NCBI GenBank assembly: GCA_010093485.1
Contig: MU001503.1
Span: forward strand, 827,132 to 891,131
Direction of reading: 5' to 3'
From: Karstenula rhodostoma CBS 690.94
Taxonomy: Eukaryota; Ascomycota; Dothideomycetes; Pleosporales; Didymosphaeriaceae
DNA: 64,000 nt
The notes under the pieces were generated by a model. It made no database searches. It saw only the letters and a list, made by a program, of their open reading frames with translations, and was not told the DNA's origin. Of the stretch, positions 46,327-57,686 are shown one piece after another (the stretch's first letter is position 1; each line of letters opens with the position of its first letter). Both the position numbers and the translations under genes were made by a program.

Positions 46327-46870
46327 GGTGGTGGTGGGGTGACGGCGGGGCGTCTGGTGCGGAATGCGTCCGTGTGGCGGGGAGCTAGCGGCGGGTGCGA
46401 GGGGGATGTAGGCGTGTGTGCGATCGCGGTTCCGAGAAGATGGTAGCGCATAAACTCTTGCGTAGAGGTTGTGACGATGTGCTGGGGAGCGGGGAGGTCA
46501 ATGTTTACAGTCGGGCAACAGGGATCTTGTGTATGGCGCGTCTGCACGTGAAAGCCCCCACACGCAGAGCTCGACTATCAGTTTCCTTCTTCGGAGAGAC
46601 ACACGTTCGCAACTGACACAAAAAGCTTGTCCAGAAGCTTATAACTGGGATCTAGCGAGCTCCAGACTGTCGCCGCATGCACAAAACTCACTGTCCCTAC
46701 CTCAAGTTGACGCTGAGAACACGTAGGTGGTATTCACACGTTATATTTCATATACTAACGGATCGTCATTGCAAATCGAGAGCGAACTCAGTTGCAATCT
46801 TCAATGGCCTGGCTGCCTCGATGCAAGCCAGGGCGGTATATCATCGCGTCCTTGTCTCTAACCCCCACAT
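46327..46870. other. Intergenic, 544 bases
   Basis: Promoter of the rhodanese gene and 3' UTR of the M3 peptidase gene. Nothing else recognised. Confidence 0.6.
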
Positions 46871-49208
46871 CTATTTCGAGATGCCAAGCTCCTTGTAGAA
46901 AGCTTCCGTGCTCGGCTTGCGCCCCAAGAACTCCTCCAAGATGTCCATCTCCTCTTTGCTACCACCGCGCTCGAGGACCGTGTGTCTATACCTTCGGCCT
47001 TCCTTGCCGTTCATCGGGTGCTCCTTAAAGACCGAGTAGAACATGTCTGTGGAATAGACCTGTGACGAAAGGTAACCGTAGTAACTACGGCATATGTCAG
47101 TTTGCAGTCAGCTTGCCAGTCATCCGTAGCTCAACTTACCCAGCATCGTAACCGCCAATCAGATGACCGAATGTTGCCTGTCCATTGCCCCATTTCCAGT
47201 CGCCACTGATAGCTTCAGGTCCGTCAAGCTGCGAGATATCGTGCCTGAGCTTGTTGTAGGCACTCGTGATATCCAAGTTCTCGATGTCTTCGTGGCTCTT
47301 TGGCTCGTGGACAGTCATATCGAACATGCCGAAGTGGAGTTGCCTCAGGTTGAAAAGTGCATCGTTGACGTGCTTTGTGCTGATCAAGTTCGCAATGAGC
47401 GAGTTGGGGATCTGCTCAGCAGGCTTCTTGTCTGCGCCCGATGCCTCCTTGTACGCAGCCTCATACTCAGGGGAGAGGTGCGAGTAGTGGTGTGAGAGCG
47501 AACGCAGTTGCGAAGGGGTCCAGCACCAGTTCTCCAACATTTGGCTAGGTGCCTCGACGAAGTCGCGGACCGTGTTGGTGCCGTGGAAGCGCGAGTATGT
47601 GGTCTTCGAGACAAGGTCGTGGATACCGTGACCAAGCTCGTGGAAAAGCGTGACGACTTCGTCGTGCTTCAGCAGCGAAGGTTTCTTCGGGGTCGGCTTC
47701 GAGAAGTTGCACACGAGAGCCGTGGCAGGGTAGCGCCGCTTGCCATTCTCGTCAATGTACCCGGGCTGAAGGTTGAAGTTCGCTGCGTGGCCATACTTGC
47801 CGCCTCGCGGGAAGAGATCCAAGTACAGGTAGCCAACAAATCCAGCGCCTTCGCCTTCATCGTCCCACACGCTGAAGACCTGGACGTCCTCGTGCCAGAC
47901 AATGTCTGAGCCCTTGCCTCCATCGGCCAGCGCGGTGCGGTCTTCGCCAGTGATTTCGACAAAAGCCAAACCAAAGAGCTCCTCAAAGATCTTCAGCATG
48001 CCCTGGATGGTGGTCTGGAGAGGAAAGTACTCGGCAATGACCTGCTGATCGAGCTGGAAATCTCGCTCTAGCATCAAACGGTCGTAGTAGCGATGGTCCC
48101 AAAGGAAGTACTTGGAGTTGTCATCGCCCAGACTCCGCGACTTGAGATCCTGCTGCTTTAGCTCCAACAGCTTCTTGATCTCCGTCTGACCACCAGGCGC
48201 AAGACGCGTGCGCAAATCTCCCAAGAAGTCATTGACCGTCTTGGGTGTCTTGGCCATCTTATCCTCTATCCGGAACTCGGCATGGTTCTTGTATCCAAGA
48301 AGGCGGGCAGCCTCGTCTCGCAGGAGGATAGCCTCGCGGAACAGGGGCACGTTGTCGTTGCACTTGTTTTCGTTTTCAACAAAGACGCGCTTGCGGGTCT
48401 CGGCGTTGGTCGCGTACTTCAAGGTAGGGAACAGATCCGGGTATTTGAACGTCAGCCAGAGCTTGCCCTTGTTCTCGCCCTCGCCGACCTTCAATCCGTC
48501 CACGACATCCTCGGGCACACCGTCCAGCTCTTCTCTCGTGAACCAGATGCCACCCTGTTCCTCGTTGAGGTTCTTCTGGAACTCGATGCTGATGGCGCTC
48601 AGCCTCTGTTTGATCTCCTTGAAGCGATCGCGCTGCGGGCCCACGGACAGATTGAGACCGTTGCGGATGTACGACTTGTGGTCCTTCTCGAGCAGGCGCT
48701 GCGATTCCGCATCCAAGGACTCATTCTTCTTCAGGACGGCATCGATAAGCTTGAAGACGTCCTCGCGCATGCTAGACTCGATGCTGAAGTCGTCCAGCAG
48801 CTTCTCCGCCTCGGTTGACGCATCGCGGAGGGCCTTGTCCGTGGACACAGCCTGGTAGAAGCCGATGATGTGGGACTCGATGGCCATCTTGTTGTCGTCG
48901 AGCGCGACGGGGAGGAGGACGTTCTTGAAGTTGGCGCTCTCGGGCGACACGTCCTTGACGATGCCATCTTGGATGTTCCGCGACCTGTCAATCTAGGCGA
49001 CGTCAGCTCAGCGACCCGCGTGGTGGCCCTCGCGCGGGGTCCAATGCACTGCCATGAACAGACGGACGAGCAGGGAGCACCGAGGGTGGAGGGCGGAGAA
49101 ACATACCAGCGCCTTTGTGTCGGTGACCAAGCTGTCGGGCGTGGCGGTGAACCTGGGCGGCAGCTGCGGGGGCTTCTTGTAGGCGGAGGGCGCCATGCTG
49201 CTGTTCAT
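46871..49208 (-). CDS. M3 family metallopeptidase (thimet oligopeptidase/saccharolysin-like)
   Basis: Exons 49208-49107, 48992-47140 and 47084-46871 (introns 114 and 55 bases) give 722 residues from the first ATG. The zinc site is H485-E486-L-G-H489 with the third ligand E514 (FVEAPSQMLENW), exactly 25 residues on, as in thimet oligopeptidase. The helical N-terminal half has the family order PPRFTATPDSLVTDTKAL, SPESANFKNVLLP and ESHIIGFYQAVS; the tail is YYGYLSSQVYSTDMFYSVFK. These enzymes cut peptides under about 17 residues in the cytosol and mitochondrial intermembrane space. The frame stays open upstream to 49379 without an ATG and encodes a hydrophobic, Arg-containing leader, see findings. 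Confidence 0.93.
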
Positions 49209-50167
49209 GAGCGGGCGCTGCGACTGCGTCTGCAACTGGAAGGGGTTCCTGGCGGGGCGGAGGTAGTGCAGGATGGAGGGTGCGCGGACGCCGAAGCGGA
49301 GAGTCGCCAGGATTGCGGAGAAGGAGATGAAGAGGGCGACCGCGACCAGGAACAGGCGGGAGAAGCGTGAGGAAGCCACGGTTGTGGAGTTAGCTGCGCG
49401 TCACAACATGAAGGGGGGTAGTTGTGCTGTACAAAATAATAGAGGCAAGGAAGTCAAGGACGCGCTTCACCTCGAGTAAAGATAGAGCAGAGAGCAGGGA
49501 GCGAGGGATGCAGTATGCAGGATGCACGTCGGCGCTTGGGGCTGGATGCTGTGAGGGCGAGCGTGATCGCTGCGGCGCAGCACTGACGCAGCCCGCGAAT
49601 CTGCGCGAGCATTTGCCGCCCACCTGGTTAGGCCTCCCCAAAGGCAGCCTATCGTCCCCAACGTCGAGCGTCCAGAACGCCATGCCATGGCCGGCGGCGA
49701 GAAGCTGGCCATCATGTTTCATCGTGACGGGAAGGAGCCGTGTGCGGTGCGGGACTTGGACTGCTGGGCTTTGTGTCGCAGTCCACGAACATGGCCGTGA
49801 CACTCACAGGAACCCACCACTAAATACACAGCAGTATCTCGAATCGCATTTCCATAGTGTACAGCGCAGCCTGTTTCTTCCATCAACAGGACCAGTAACT
49901 CTCAAGGTAGCCTCGCTCACACCGTGGCATCCGACGCCTCGTATCTCAGCCATCCAGCCTCATCCACTCTCAACTTCCCGCCATACTCCTACGAGAGGTC
50001 AGTTTGGACGTCTACTACATCGAGTAATCGGCGCAGGAGAGCTGGACACACCTCTTTCGGCTAAATGTACAAGCAGCGGCACAGTAGCCAGCTACTGCGC
50101 CGTCCGGCCACAGGACATTACATTACTACCGGAGTAATAAGTGCTTTCTTTTCCCTCCTGCCGTGCC
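49209..50167. other. Upstream region of the M3 peptidase gene, 959 bases
   Basis: 49209-49379 is an in-frame, ATG-less extension of the peptidase frame. The rest is the shared space with the 3' end of the PTH11-like gene. ORFs on both strands have no domain. Confidence 0.5.
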
Positions 50168-51459
50168 TCAGACCGTCGTATGCGCCTTCACCGGCGTCTC
50201 CAGCATCGCGCTCCCGCGACTCCCACTACTCAAGCTCGCAGGCACAGTGATGAAGCCTTCCCACGCAGGGCTGTCAGGACTCCGACTGTCAATCCCCGCC
50301 TCCTCATCACCCTTCCTTGCACTCTCCTGCTCGAAGAACTCCACGCTCTGGATCCTCAACGGCTTCGCATCCCCCTGTGCCTGGTTAGGCGGTCCGATTT
50401 CTCTGACCTTCCATCTGGCAACCGGCTTCTCGTGGGGCTCGCGCTCGCGACCGCGGAAGAACAGGCGCAGGAAGGGCACAGAGGCCGACACGATGCCGCT
50501 GTTGACCTCGACCTGGCCCCACAGCAGAAGATCGCTGCCGAAGCGCGCGCTGTTCTGCGGCGATTCCGCCCACAGCGCCATTACCCACATGCGCACGCAG
50601 CTGGCGACGATGGCCATGATGCCGACGGAGAAGATGCTGACGAGGGCGAGCCGTTTGTTCATGGGCACCCTTAGGCCAAGGAGTGTCGGGATAGGCAAGA
50701 GCAGGATCAGAACATCAGTAAAGAGATTAACCGCGCCAGTGAAAAGCCACAGGCGCGTAGGATCGAAGCACTTGAAGTCTTTCTTCTGGGTGTTCGGGTC
50801 CCGGTCGAACTGAGCGAGGTAGCTTGTGACGTCGTAGCTTCCCGCCGGATTCTGGCACTGGAAGGCAGCGGCCATGGTGGTGGCGAACGTATAGGCGATG
50901 ACGAAGGCGATGGTGCCGTAGACCATGCGGCGAAACGTGCGGTGCGAGGCGATATTCCGGTAGAAGAAGAGGATCGAGAGCTTAACAAAGCAGAGGGCGA
51001 CACCGTATAACATACGGTAGACGTACCATGTGATCAACGTGCCTCGAACGGCGACTAAAGCCTGTGGTCTTTTCTCCTATGTGCATGTCAGCACAAAGGG
51101 TCGGTAGGTCTTCCGAGGATCTTACCGGCTTGCGGAAGAAACTAGGTCTAAACTTGCTGCTTGTTTGATCTTGGTAGTAGTTGACGACGGTGTTGCCCCA
51201 AGTGAGCACCTATACAATGTGTAAGTATGTGGAGCGTCCATTGAACGCTCGGACTAACCAAAGCGATGAACATCAGATGGTCAGTGGCCCCGACAACACC
51301 CATTCGATACCAGCGGCAGAAGTATCTGGTCCACGAATCAGTCAAGAAGTCAATTACACAATCCATCTAGTCGACGGACCTCAAAAGCACCATAACAGTC
51401 GACAAGCTCGTCAGCGTCACCCCCACAACCACCACGACCGTCCCCGGTCTCAAATACAT
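50168..51459 (-). CDS. PTH11-like seven-helix integral membrane protein (rhodopsin-fold domain)
   Basis: Four exons (51459-51380, 51325-51259, 51209-51126, 51076-50168; introns 54, 49 and 49 bases) give 379 residues. The architecture fits the fungal rhodopsin-like/PTH11-related family: a first helix (VVVVVGVTLTSLSTVMVLLR), the WYRMGVVGATDHLM loop, ALCFVKLSILFFYRNI, QCQNPAGSYD, FTGAVNLFTDVLILLLPIPT, and SIFSVGIMAIVASCVRMWV. Seven membrane segments can be counted. There is no CFEM domain at the N-terminus. The cytosolic tail of about 100 residues is charged and Ser-rich, which could support signalling or trafficking. Members are thought to be surface sensors in many filamentous fungi, but ligand and partner are unknown. 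The spliced N-terminus depends on three short introns. Confidence 0.85.
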
Positions 51460-53280
51460 TCTTTCACGAAGGTAAAACAGGCTCCAAGACACTGTCCTAG
51501 AGAAACATAAGTCGCGCACCCGTAAGCTCTCGGCTTACCGGACTGCGCAAAGAAGAAGAAAAGGCAAGAAGCAAAGAGCGACAGGAAAGCGATTCAACGA
51601 GTGTGCCTGAAGGCCTGGAGCAAGCTGGGCACGTATTATCCTTTTAGGCTTCCCCAGATTTCCCTCGCAGCCCTACACGGGTGAAGGCCGTCTCGCTATG
51701 CCCTGCAGGAGGTTCGCCACGCCCCTCATGCACAGCGTGCCTGCATCACCTGCATACCATACAATGTCCATGTCGTCCCGAGACTGCACATCAACGCTCG
51801 CCTGTCCAACGCGGCATAGTCTGCATCCTACACCACTCGACAAAACGACGCCATGCTACCTTCGCAATCTAATCCCTCCCCCAAAGTACCGCGCCATCTC
51901 GGAGCGTTTGTGAGAATAGGCAGACCCGTTCCTCCCGCGACAACCTCATCGGCATGATGGACGCAACAAGGCTAGCACAAACGCACATGACCACAGTGAA
52001 ACATCGCGACGCGTTGACCCATCCAAAACACTCATGCACGGATCCCGTCCGGTCCATCACGTGATACCCACTTCCCTGGCCCGGGGTTGCTGGCATGCAT
52101 GCGCATTGATGTGATGGGGTCTCGGGACGCACCGATGCCACACGAGGCGAGACGCACCCAACCACAGACCGCATTTTAGCCGGTGCGCAAACTCTAAACC
52201 AGGTGTGCAGGTGTGTGTGGTGTGCCAGGCTGAAACCGCACATCAGACACGGCCCGAAGCTCGATCCGATCTTCGAGCATGCCAGCGGTCGACTGGCTCG
52301 GTAGTCGAAAACGAGAGCCTTTGATGGGTTATAACGGGTACAATCACCATGATGGATGTTTGTCTGAAGAGTACCTCCCGTGTAGCGCGCACAATAACAA
52401 GTGACCGTCCTGCATTTCCGAGTCATCATAGAGACAGTTGTCGGAGTAGTGCAAGCCATCATTCTGCAGCTCAAGCATTCAAAACCAGATCTGTCAACTG
52501 ACTCGTCAAGTAAACACCCATGTGACAATGGCATGCAATGCGCAATGGAGAACAGGTTCGGTATCCAAAATGTCATTTCATCCTACTTTTCTTCCGGCTG
52601 CGCGTGCCAGGCTATGGTTTATCTATATTTCTATTCGGTACTTTGCCCGCGCAACCCAACCCCAAAACAATGCGAGAAAGCCCAAGGAACCGGAAATTGT
52701 TGGGCCAAATATACAAGAATAGACGGATGAGCTGGAGCAAGCCAGCCATGTCGAAACGTGCGCACCCCCCCGCCCCATCGATACTTTTTCTCTTTCTTTT
52801 GAATCGGAAATTCGAACTCATGTTTCCATCGCGTCTAGTTGTCCATTGCAAGCTGAAGATTGACTGATCCCTGTTTTTTGCGCCCTGAAAATGCACGCCG
52901 TGAGGAGAACTTCTATGCTTTTGCTCATTGCTGAAAGCAACTTAGTCGTAAATGCAAACGTAAACCGCCTGATGTCGTTATGCTCGATCTAGCGCTCCGA
53001 GGCGCTCTCTGAAAACGTTTCCGGAAAATTTGAAACTCTAAAAACGCCGTTGTGTAATGCAGACCCAACCGGAAAGCCCGGCTAGAGTCCAAAATGATGT
53101 GATCCGTGTAGTGTGTAATGATAGACTGTGATGATAACCGCCTGATGCAATGCTGGTGAACCGTAAAAGATGTATGATTTGTGAGACCGACTCTGAAAAC
53201 GGGAAATTTTGGGTAGGGTGATTGTGTGTGTGTGTGTGTGTAAATGTCAGTGCTGACCAAATGGTGGAGAGGATGATACA
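51460..53280. other. Intergenic, 1.8 kb
   Basis: Promoter of the PTH11-like gene and 3' UTR of the zinc-finger gene. ORFs on both strands (for example 51869-52576 minus) are rich in Cys and without domain. A (GT)9 microsatellite lies at 53223-53240. Confidence 0.5.
53223..53240. repeat. (GT)9 microsatellite
   Basis: Nine TG/GT units, about 40 bases past the stop codon of the zinc-finger gene, so probably in its 3' UTR. Confidence 0.9.
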
Positions 53281-56200
53281 CTATCGTCGGTTTGCCGGTG
53301 TATCGTAGATGGGTGTAAAAAGGAATTTCATGTCCAGTGTAACATCCGCCAGGCCATAGTCGTCGTTGACCGTTGTTACGCTACCCGTATCCAGATTTTT
53401 CGAGCTCGAATCGGAAGCGACATGGGTGCGAATGTACTTCAGCTGGCTGAAGACTTGTTGGAATCGATCGTCGGGCGGGGCCGTCCAGTCCTCGCGACGA
53501 GAATTTTGAAGAAATAGCTTGGCAAGGAAGTAGTAGTGGATTCCGTCTCGACAGAAGCCGAGAGGCCTCTGCTTGGTACCATACTGAAGCTGCATGTCTG
53601 AGTCCCACTGCTTCTTCCAGAGCATGAGGGCGTACATGGTACTGCGAAGCATGCCCTGGGTTTGAGAGTGTTGGGTTCCAGTGCCATCAGTCGGAGTGAC
53701 AGCACCGCTACTACCGCCACTGGCTGTTCCCTCGTGCGATTGAGGCGTGCTGGCACCACTGGACGAGACCCCGGCAGCGCTGGAGAGTTGGCGTTGAAGC
53801 TGGAAGATGTGAACATGAATAGCATGGATCAGGACGAATTTGGAGTAAACGTTGGTGGCGCGATGGGGCAAGTTGTTTCCTTGGTGAAGCAGAACGAGGA
53901 CGTCCGACATGACGAGCTGTTTTGCGCGTCGAGTACCAGCATAGTTGTTCGCCTGAGCTTCATCGCCTCGGAGGCCTAGCGCATTTGCACAATCCTCTGC
54001 AGTTCTCGCTTCCCACGCCGCATCGTCCGCTGGCAAAGGAAGCTGGATGTCGTAGATGTCCAACAGCGGCTGGTTGTTGAAGAATATGACAAGAGAGGCA
54101 TCGATCAGAAAGACAAGATGCATCACACGTATTCGTGTCTCCTGCTCTAACCATCGTTCCCAGGACCAGGTAGCGACGTCGCTCACATTCATCGGTCCAG
54201 GCTGGTGGAGGGCGCTCGCGTTCGGATGCCCAGAGGGCAAAGGTCGCAACAAACCCAATTGTTGCACGATATTGGCAAGAATCCAGAAATCTTCCCGAGC
54301 CTGTTGCCTTTGTTTTTGATTACCATGCCACACGAACAACGAATGAATATGCACCAAAGCCTGGACTTCTTGAATATTACCAGCAAGTGGCATGCTTTTT
54401 TCTACAACACCCATAGCTCTTTCAGAGGCCTGCTTATACAGCTGTGAGGACCTCAGTAGCGATGCCCTCACCATTTCCATCAACCAGCGAACTTCTTTTA
54501 CACCAATCCTTTCCGAATACACCGCTCCGATGCAGACCATGGTGAGAATCAGGCCGTCGTATGCATTGAACAAATCGAGGGACGAGTGAATCATTGGCCA
54601 ATGGTTTTGATAATGTTTGTACAGTTTGAGAAAATGCTTCAAGTTATCCGCCGTCAACAGTCCCTTGAGTGCTTCGTAGCCATGCGCGGCGTTCGATCCG
54701 GGTGTCAGTTTGGAAGGCGCAGGGAAGCAGAAATCCACCAAGGCGGCCGCCTTCTTCTGCAGCGGGTCGAATGAACCAAAATTCCAATGGGCAAAAACAG
54801 AGTCGGTCGCAGCAAATCCAGAATCCGAGTACAGTCCACCAAGCAATGCATCACATGGGGTATCATCTAGGGTCTAAAAGGGGTTGACAGTCAGAGCACC
54901 TCCCGATTTAGTGGGGTGTGGACCACTCGCCATACTTGAGTTCATGAGGAAGTTATCCTGGGATTGACCATCAACGTTGCCGTTGAAAGACCCGTTCCAA
55001 CGCGCCGAGTGATCCTGTCCGTTGGAAAGACCGTTGACGTTGGGCAGAGTCGGACGTCCGTAGGAGGCAGGGTCTCCCTCTTCCTGCTTCACGGACATGC
55101 TGGTCGGGGCGATTTCCTGGTGTCCCATGGCACTGTCGTAGTTGTAGTGCTGCTGGCCATTTGTAACGGCCGTCGCAGACTGGCTCTGTTGGTTGCCATA
55201 GGGGCTCATGTCGTGCGAGATGTTGTTCGCCATGCCGTTGGCTGGGCGGAAGTCGTTGAAGTTGAGACGCGAATGTCCCATGTCGAGAGCAGACATGCTC
55301 CGGCGGTTCTCTTCGACTCCGCTACCGGGGCGAATCAGACTGTTGGACCTGGAAGTCCTTGCGGACATGGACTGATGCGCGTTCATGGGAGGAAGGCCAT
55401 CGCCGTAGCTGTCAGTCTGCATGGAGGCCATGGGCTGCATGTTGCCAAGCGTTGTGCTACCATAAGCATTGTCCGAGTAAGGCATGGATGTGCCCATGTG
55501 GTTGAGATACGAGTTGGCCTCAGCGTTGCTCGGCTGTCGGTTCTTTTGCAGATGCGACTGCGCATTTTGCAGATGGCTCGCACCGGTGGGGTTCCCACGA
55601 CGAATTGAGCATTTTTGGAAATGACGCTTCAGGATATCACTGCGTGAGAAGGTGTCCTTGCAGAGATGGCACTGATACGGGCGCTCGCCGGTGTCTGAGG
55701 TGGTTAGCAGCGGTACATGACGCGTCATTTGGGATCAACTCACGTCGCAGAAGATGGCGCTTGAGATGCTTGAGGTGGAGGTAGGTCTTGTTGCAGTGCG
55801 GGCACTCGTATTTGCCCTCGGCGTTCTTTGTCGGGTTGGTGATTGTCTTACCGACAGCGGGGCTGGGGCGGCCAGGATGGGTGGGCAGCACGCCACGACG
55901 CCCTTGCTGTCCGACGACGTGCACAGGTTCAGAGTCTTGGTTGGAGAGGACTGGTGGGTGCGGGTAGAGGCCCGGATGTCCCATGCCCATGCCGCCGGCG
56001 CGTACGTCTTGAAGTCCAGCCGTGAGCGCGTTCTGGCCTAGCGCGTTGGAATGCGCGCCTGATGTGGGAAGAAGCGGCGCCTGGGAGTACGAGGCGCTGG
56101 ACATCAGGTACGAAGGTGAAGGTTGGAGGGGGCGCAGAGGGGGGTGCTGGGAGGTGATGGGCGGGATGGAGGCGCCCGAGCCCGGCGCGGTAGCGGCGGG

Positions 56201-56386
56201 GGTGTGAGGCGTGATGGGCGTCTGCGGATTGCTGTTGTGATGATTGTAGAGGGTAGGGTAGGGCTGGACGCTGCCGAGGGGCGGCAGGGTGTTTTGCTGG
56301 GAGCCATTGTACGACTGTCCTAGCGATGGGTACTGGGGGTTGCCGTTGGCGTTGGGTGCGCCGGGCTGGCGGAAGCGGTCGTCCAT
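53281..56386 (-). CDS. C2H2 zinc-finger plus fungal-specific (fungal_trans) transcription factor
   Basis: Exons 56386-55744, 55694-54936 and 54866-53281 (introns 49 and 69 bases) give 995 residues. A disordered Pro/Ser/Gly-rich N-terminus precedes two fingers at about residues 195-245: YECPHCNKTYLHLKHLKRHL, ending H-T-G-E-R, then YQCHLCKDTFSRSDILKRHF with QKC. Finger 1 is C2H2; finger 2 is C2HC, as the last ligand is Cys. The Asn/Ser/Gly-rich middle leads into a fungal_trans region (SDVATWSWERWLEQETRIRV then MHLVFLIDASLVIFFNNQPL). This combination marks a DNA-binding regulator of a metabolic or developmental programme, target unknown. The second intron contains an in-frame TAG, so retaining it would give a finger protein without the regulatory half. 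Confidence 0.88.
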
Positions 56387-57306
56387 GATAGCTGAGTATG
56401 ACAGTGGGAGAAGGAGGAGACGCGACCAATTAGTGTGCGGGCCGCTGGACCATTCGACGGAGGGGCGTGGCAGGGTGCGTGGGACAGGCGCAGACAAGGA
56501 CGAGTCGGCGGCACAGGACTACTCTCTGGCGTTGGGGAACGATGGGCCTCGAAGGAGCTTGCGGAGCCGGGTGGGTCTCTCTTGAGATGGGAGCGGGAAT
56601 GCGCGTCGAAGATGACCCGCGCTGGATTGCTTGTTGGATGGAGCAGCGGTGGAGAGAGAGAAATGGAGTCTGGAGCGCGGGACACGGCGTGCGCTGCTGA
56701 CCTGATGGGTGGTGGCAGACGACAAGCAATAGTGAGCCGTGCTATTGATGAAGTTTCGCTGGCGCCGGCAAATTCACGCGGCGACCAGGGCAGGTGTGCA
56801 GATCGCAGGGCCCACCGCTTCAGCCTCAGCCGGTCGACCAAGTGGAGCGCTGGCACGAGGCAGCCAGGAACAATACGGTAGAAATGCAGGCGCGCGCAAG
56901 TCGAGCGATGGCGGATGGCGGACGGCGGACGGCGGACGACCTTGGGCTGGTGTGGGCTGGCTCGGAGAGAGGTGTTTGGTGGAGGGCAGTGGTACTGACG
57001 CGGAGCAGTGGGAAAAAAACCAGAGGAAGGCGCGGCTCTAGGAAGGCACTGTCTCCGAAGCCGCGGGCGCGCCTTGGTTTCCCTGCTGCTGTGCTGCACA
57101 AAGGACGCCGGTGCTGGCCGGCGGCGAGTCGACGTAGCAGCTAACTAACGACGCAGAGCCTGAAGCGGTAAAGCAGCGGTGGCCTGGGCGGGATCGAGGG
57201 CGTGTGCAGAGGGCGCGGCAGGGGTGGTTCGAGTGGGCGTGTGCAGCGCGACGTCTGGAGGGTGCTCGACGAGGGCTGGTGGTGCTGTGCGTGCGCTGGC
57301 GGCAAA

Positions 57307-57360
57307 GGACGAGGACGGGGACAGGACGAGGACGGGGACAGGACGAGGACGAGGACGAGG
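57307..57360. repeat. GGACGAGGAC/GGGGACAGGAC tandem repeat
   Basis: Imperfect 9 to 12 base units (GGACGAGGAC, GGGGACAGGAC, GACGAGGAC) in a row within the GC-rich region. The plus strand shows strong purine asymmetry. Confidence 0.85.
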
Positions 57361-57650
57361 GACGCTGCGACTCACCAGTGCCCCCAACAGGCCAACACGT
57401 TCCACAGCTGGCTGCGAGCACCGTGGGTGCGTGTCGGCGTCGTCCCGCGGGCCTTGCAAGGGGCCGTGGAGGCGCCCTGAGCCTCAGCGTGGCCGCCGAC
57501 CACGTGATTCGCGCCGAGGGCTGCTGCACGATGACGCCCCATGTCCCGTGTCCCGTATCCCATCCCGCGCCTCACCCACGTAGGTAGGCCGACAAGTCCA
57601 TCGCCCGCTCAGGCCGCGTGCAGAGCGCCTGTCTGTGCAGTGCAGTGTGC

Positions 57651-57686
57651 TGCTGGGTGCTGCTGGGTGCTGCTGGGTGCTGCTGG
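57651..57686. repeat. TGCTGGGTGC decamer, three copies plus a partial copy
   Basis: Three perfect consecutive 10-base copies and a partial fourth, flanked by CTGTGCAGTGCAGTG. Lies within the same GC-rich region. Confidence 0.9.

Noticed and set aside
49424..50137. 237-codon plus ORF
   Set aside because: No domain; composition not coding; occupies a 5'/3' flank between two minus-strand genes.
51869..52576. 235-codon minus ORF, Cys-rich
   Set aside because: Composition like non-coding DNA, no leader or family, and no splice partners.
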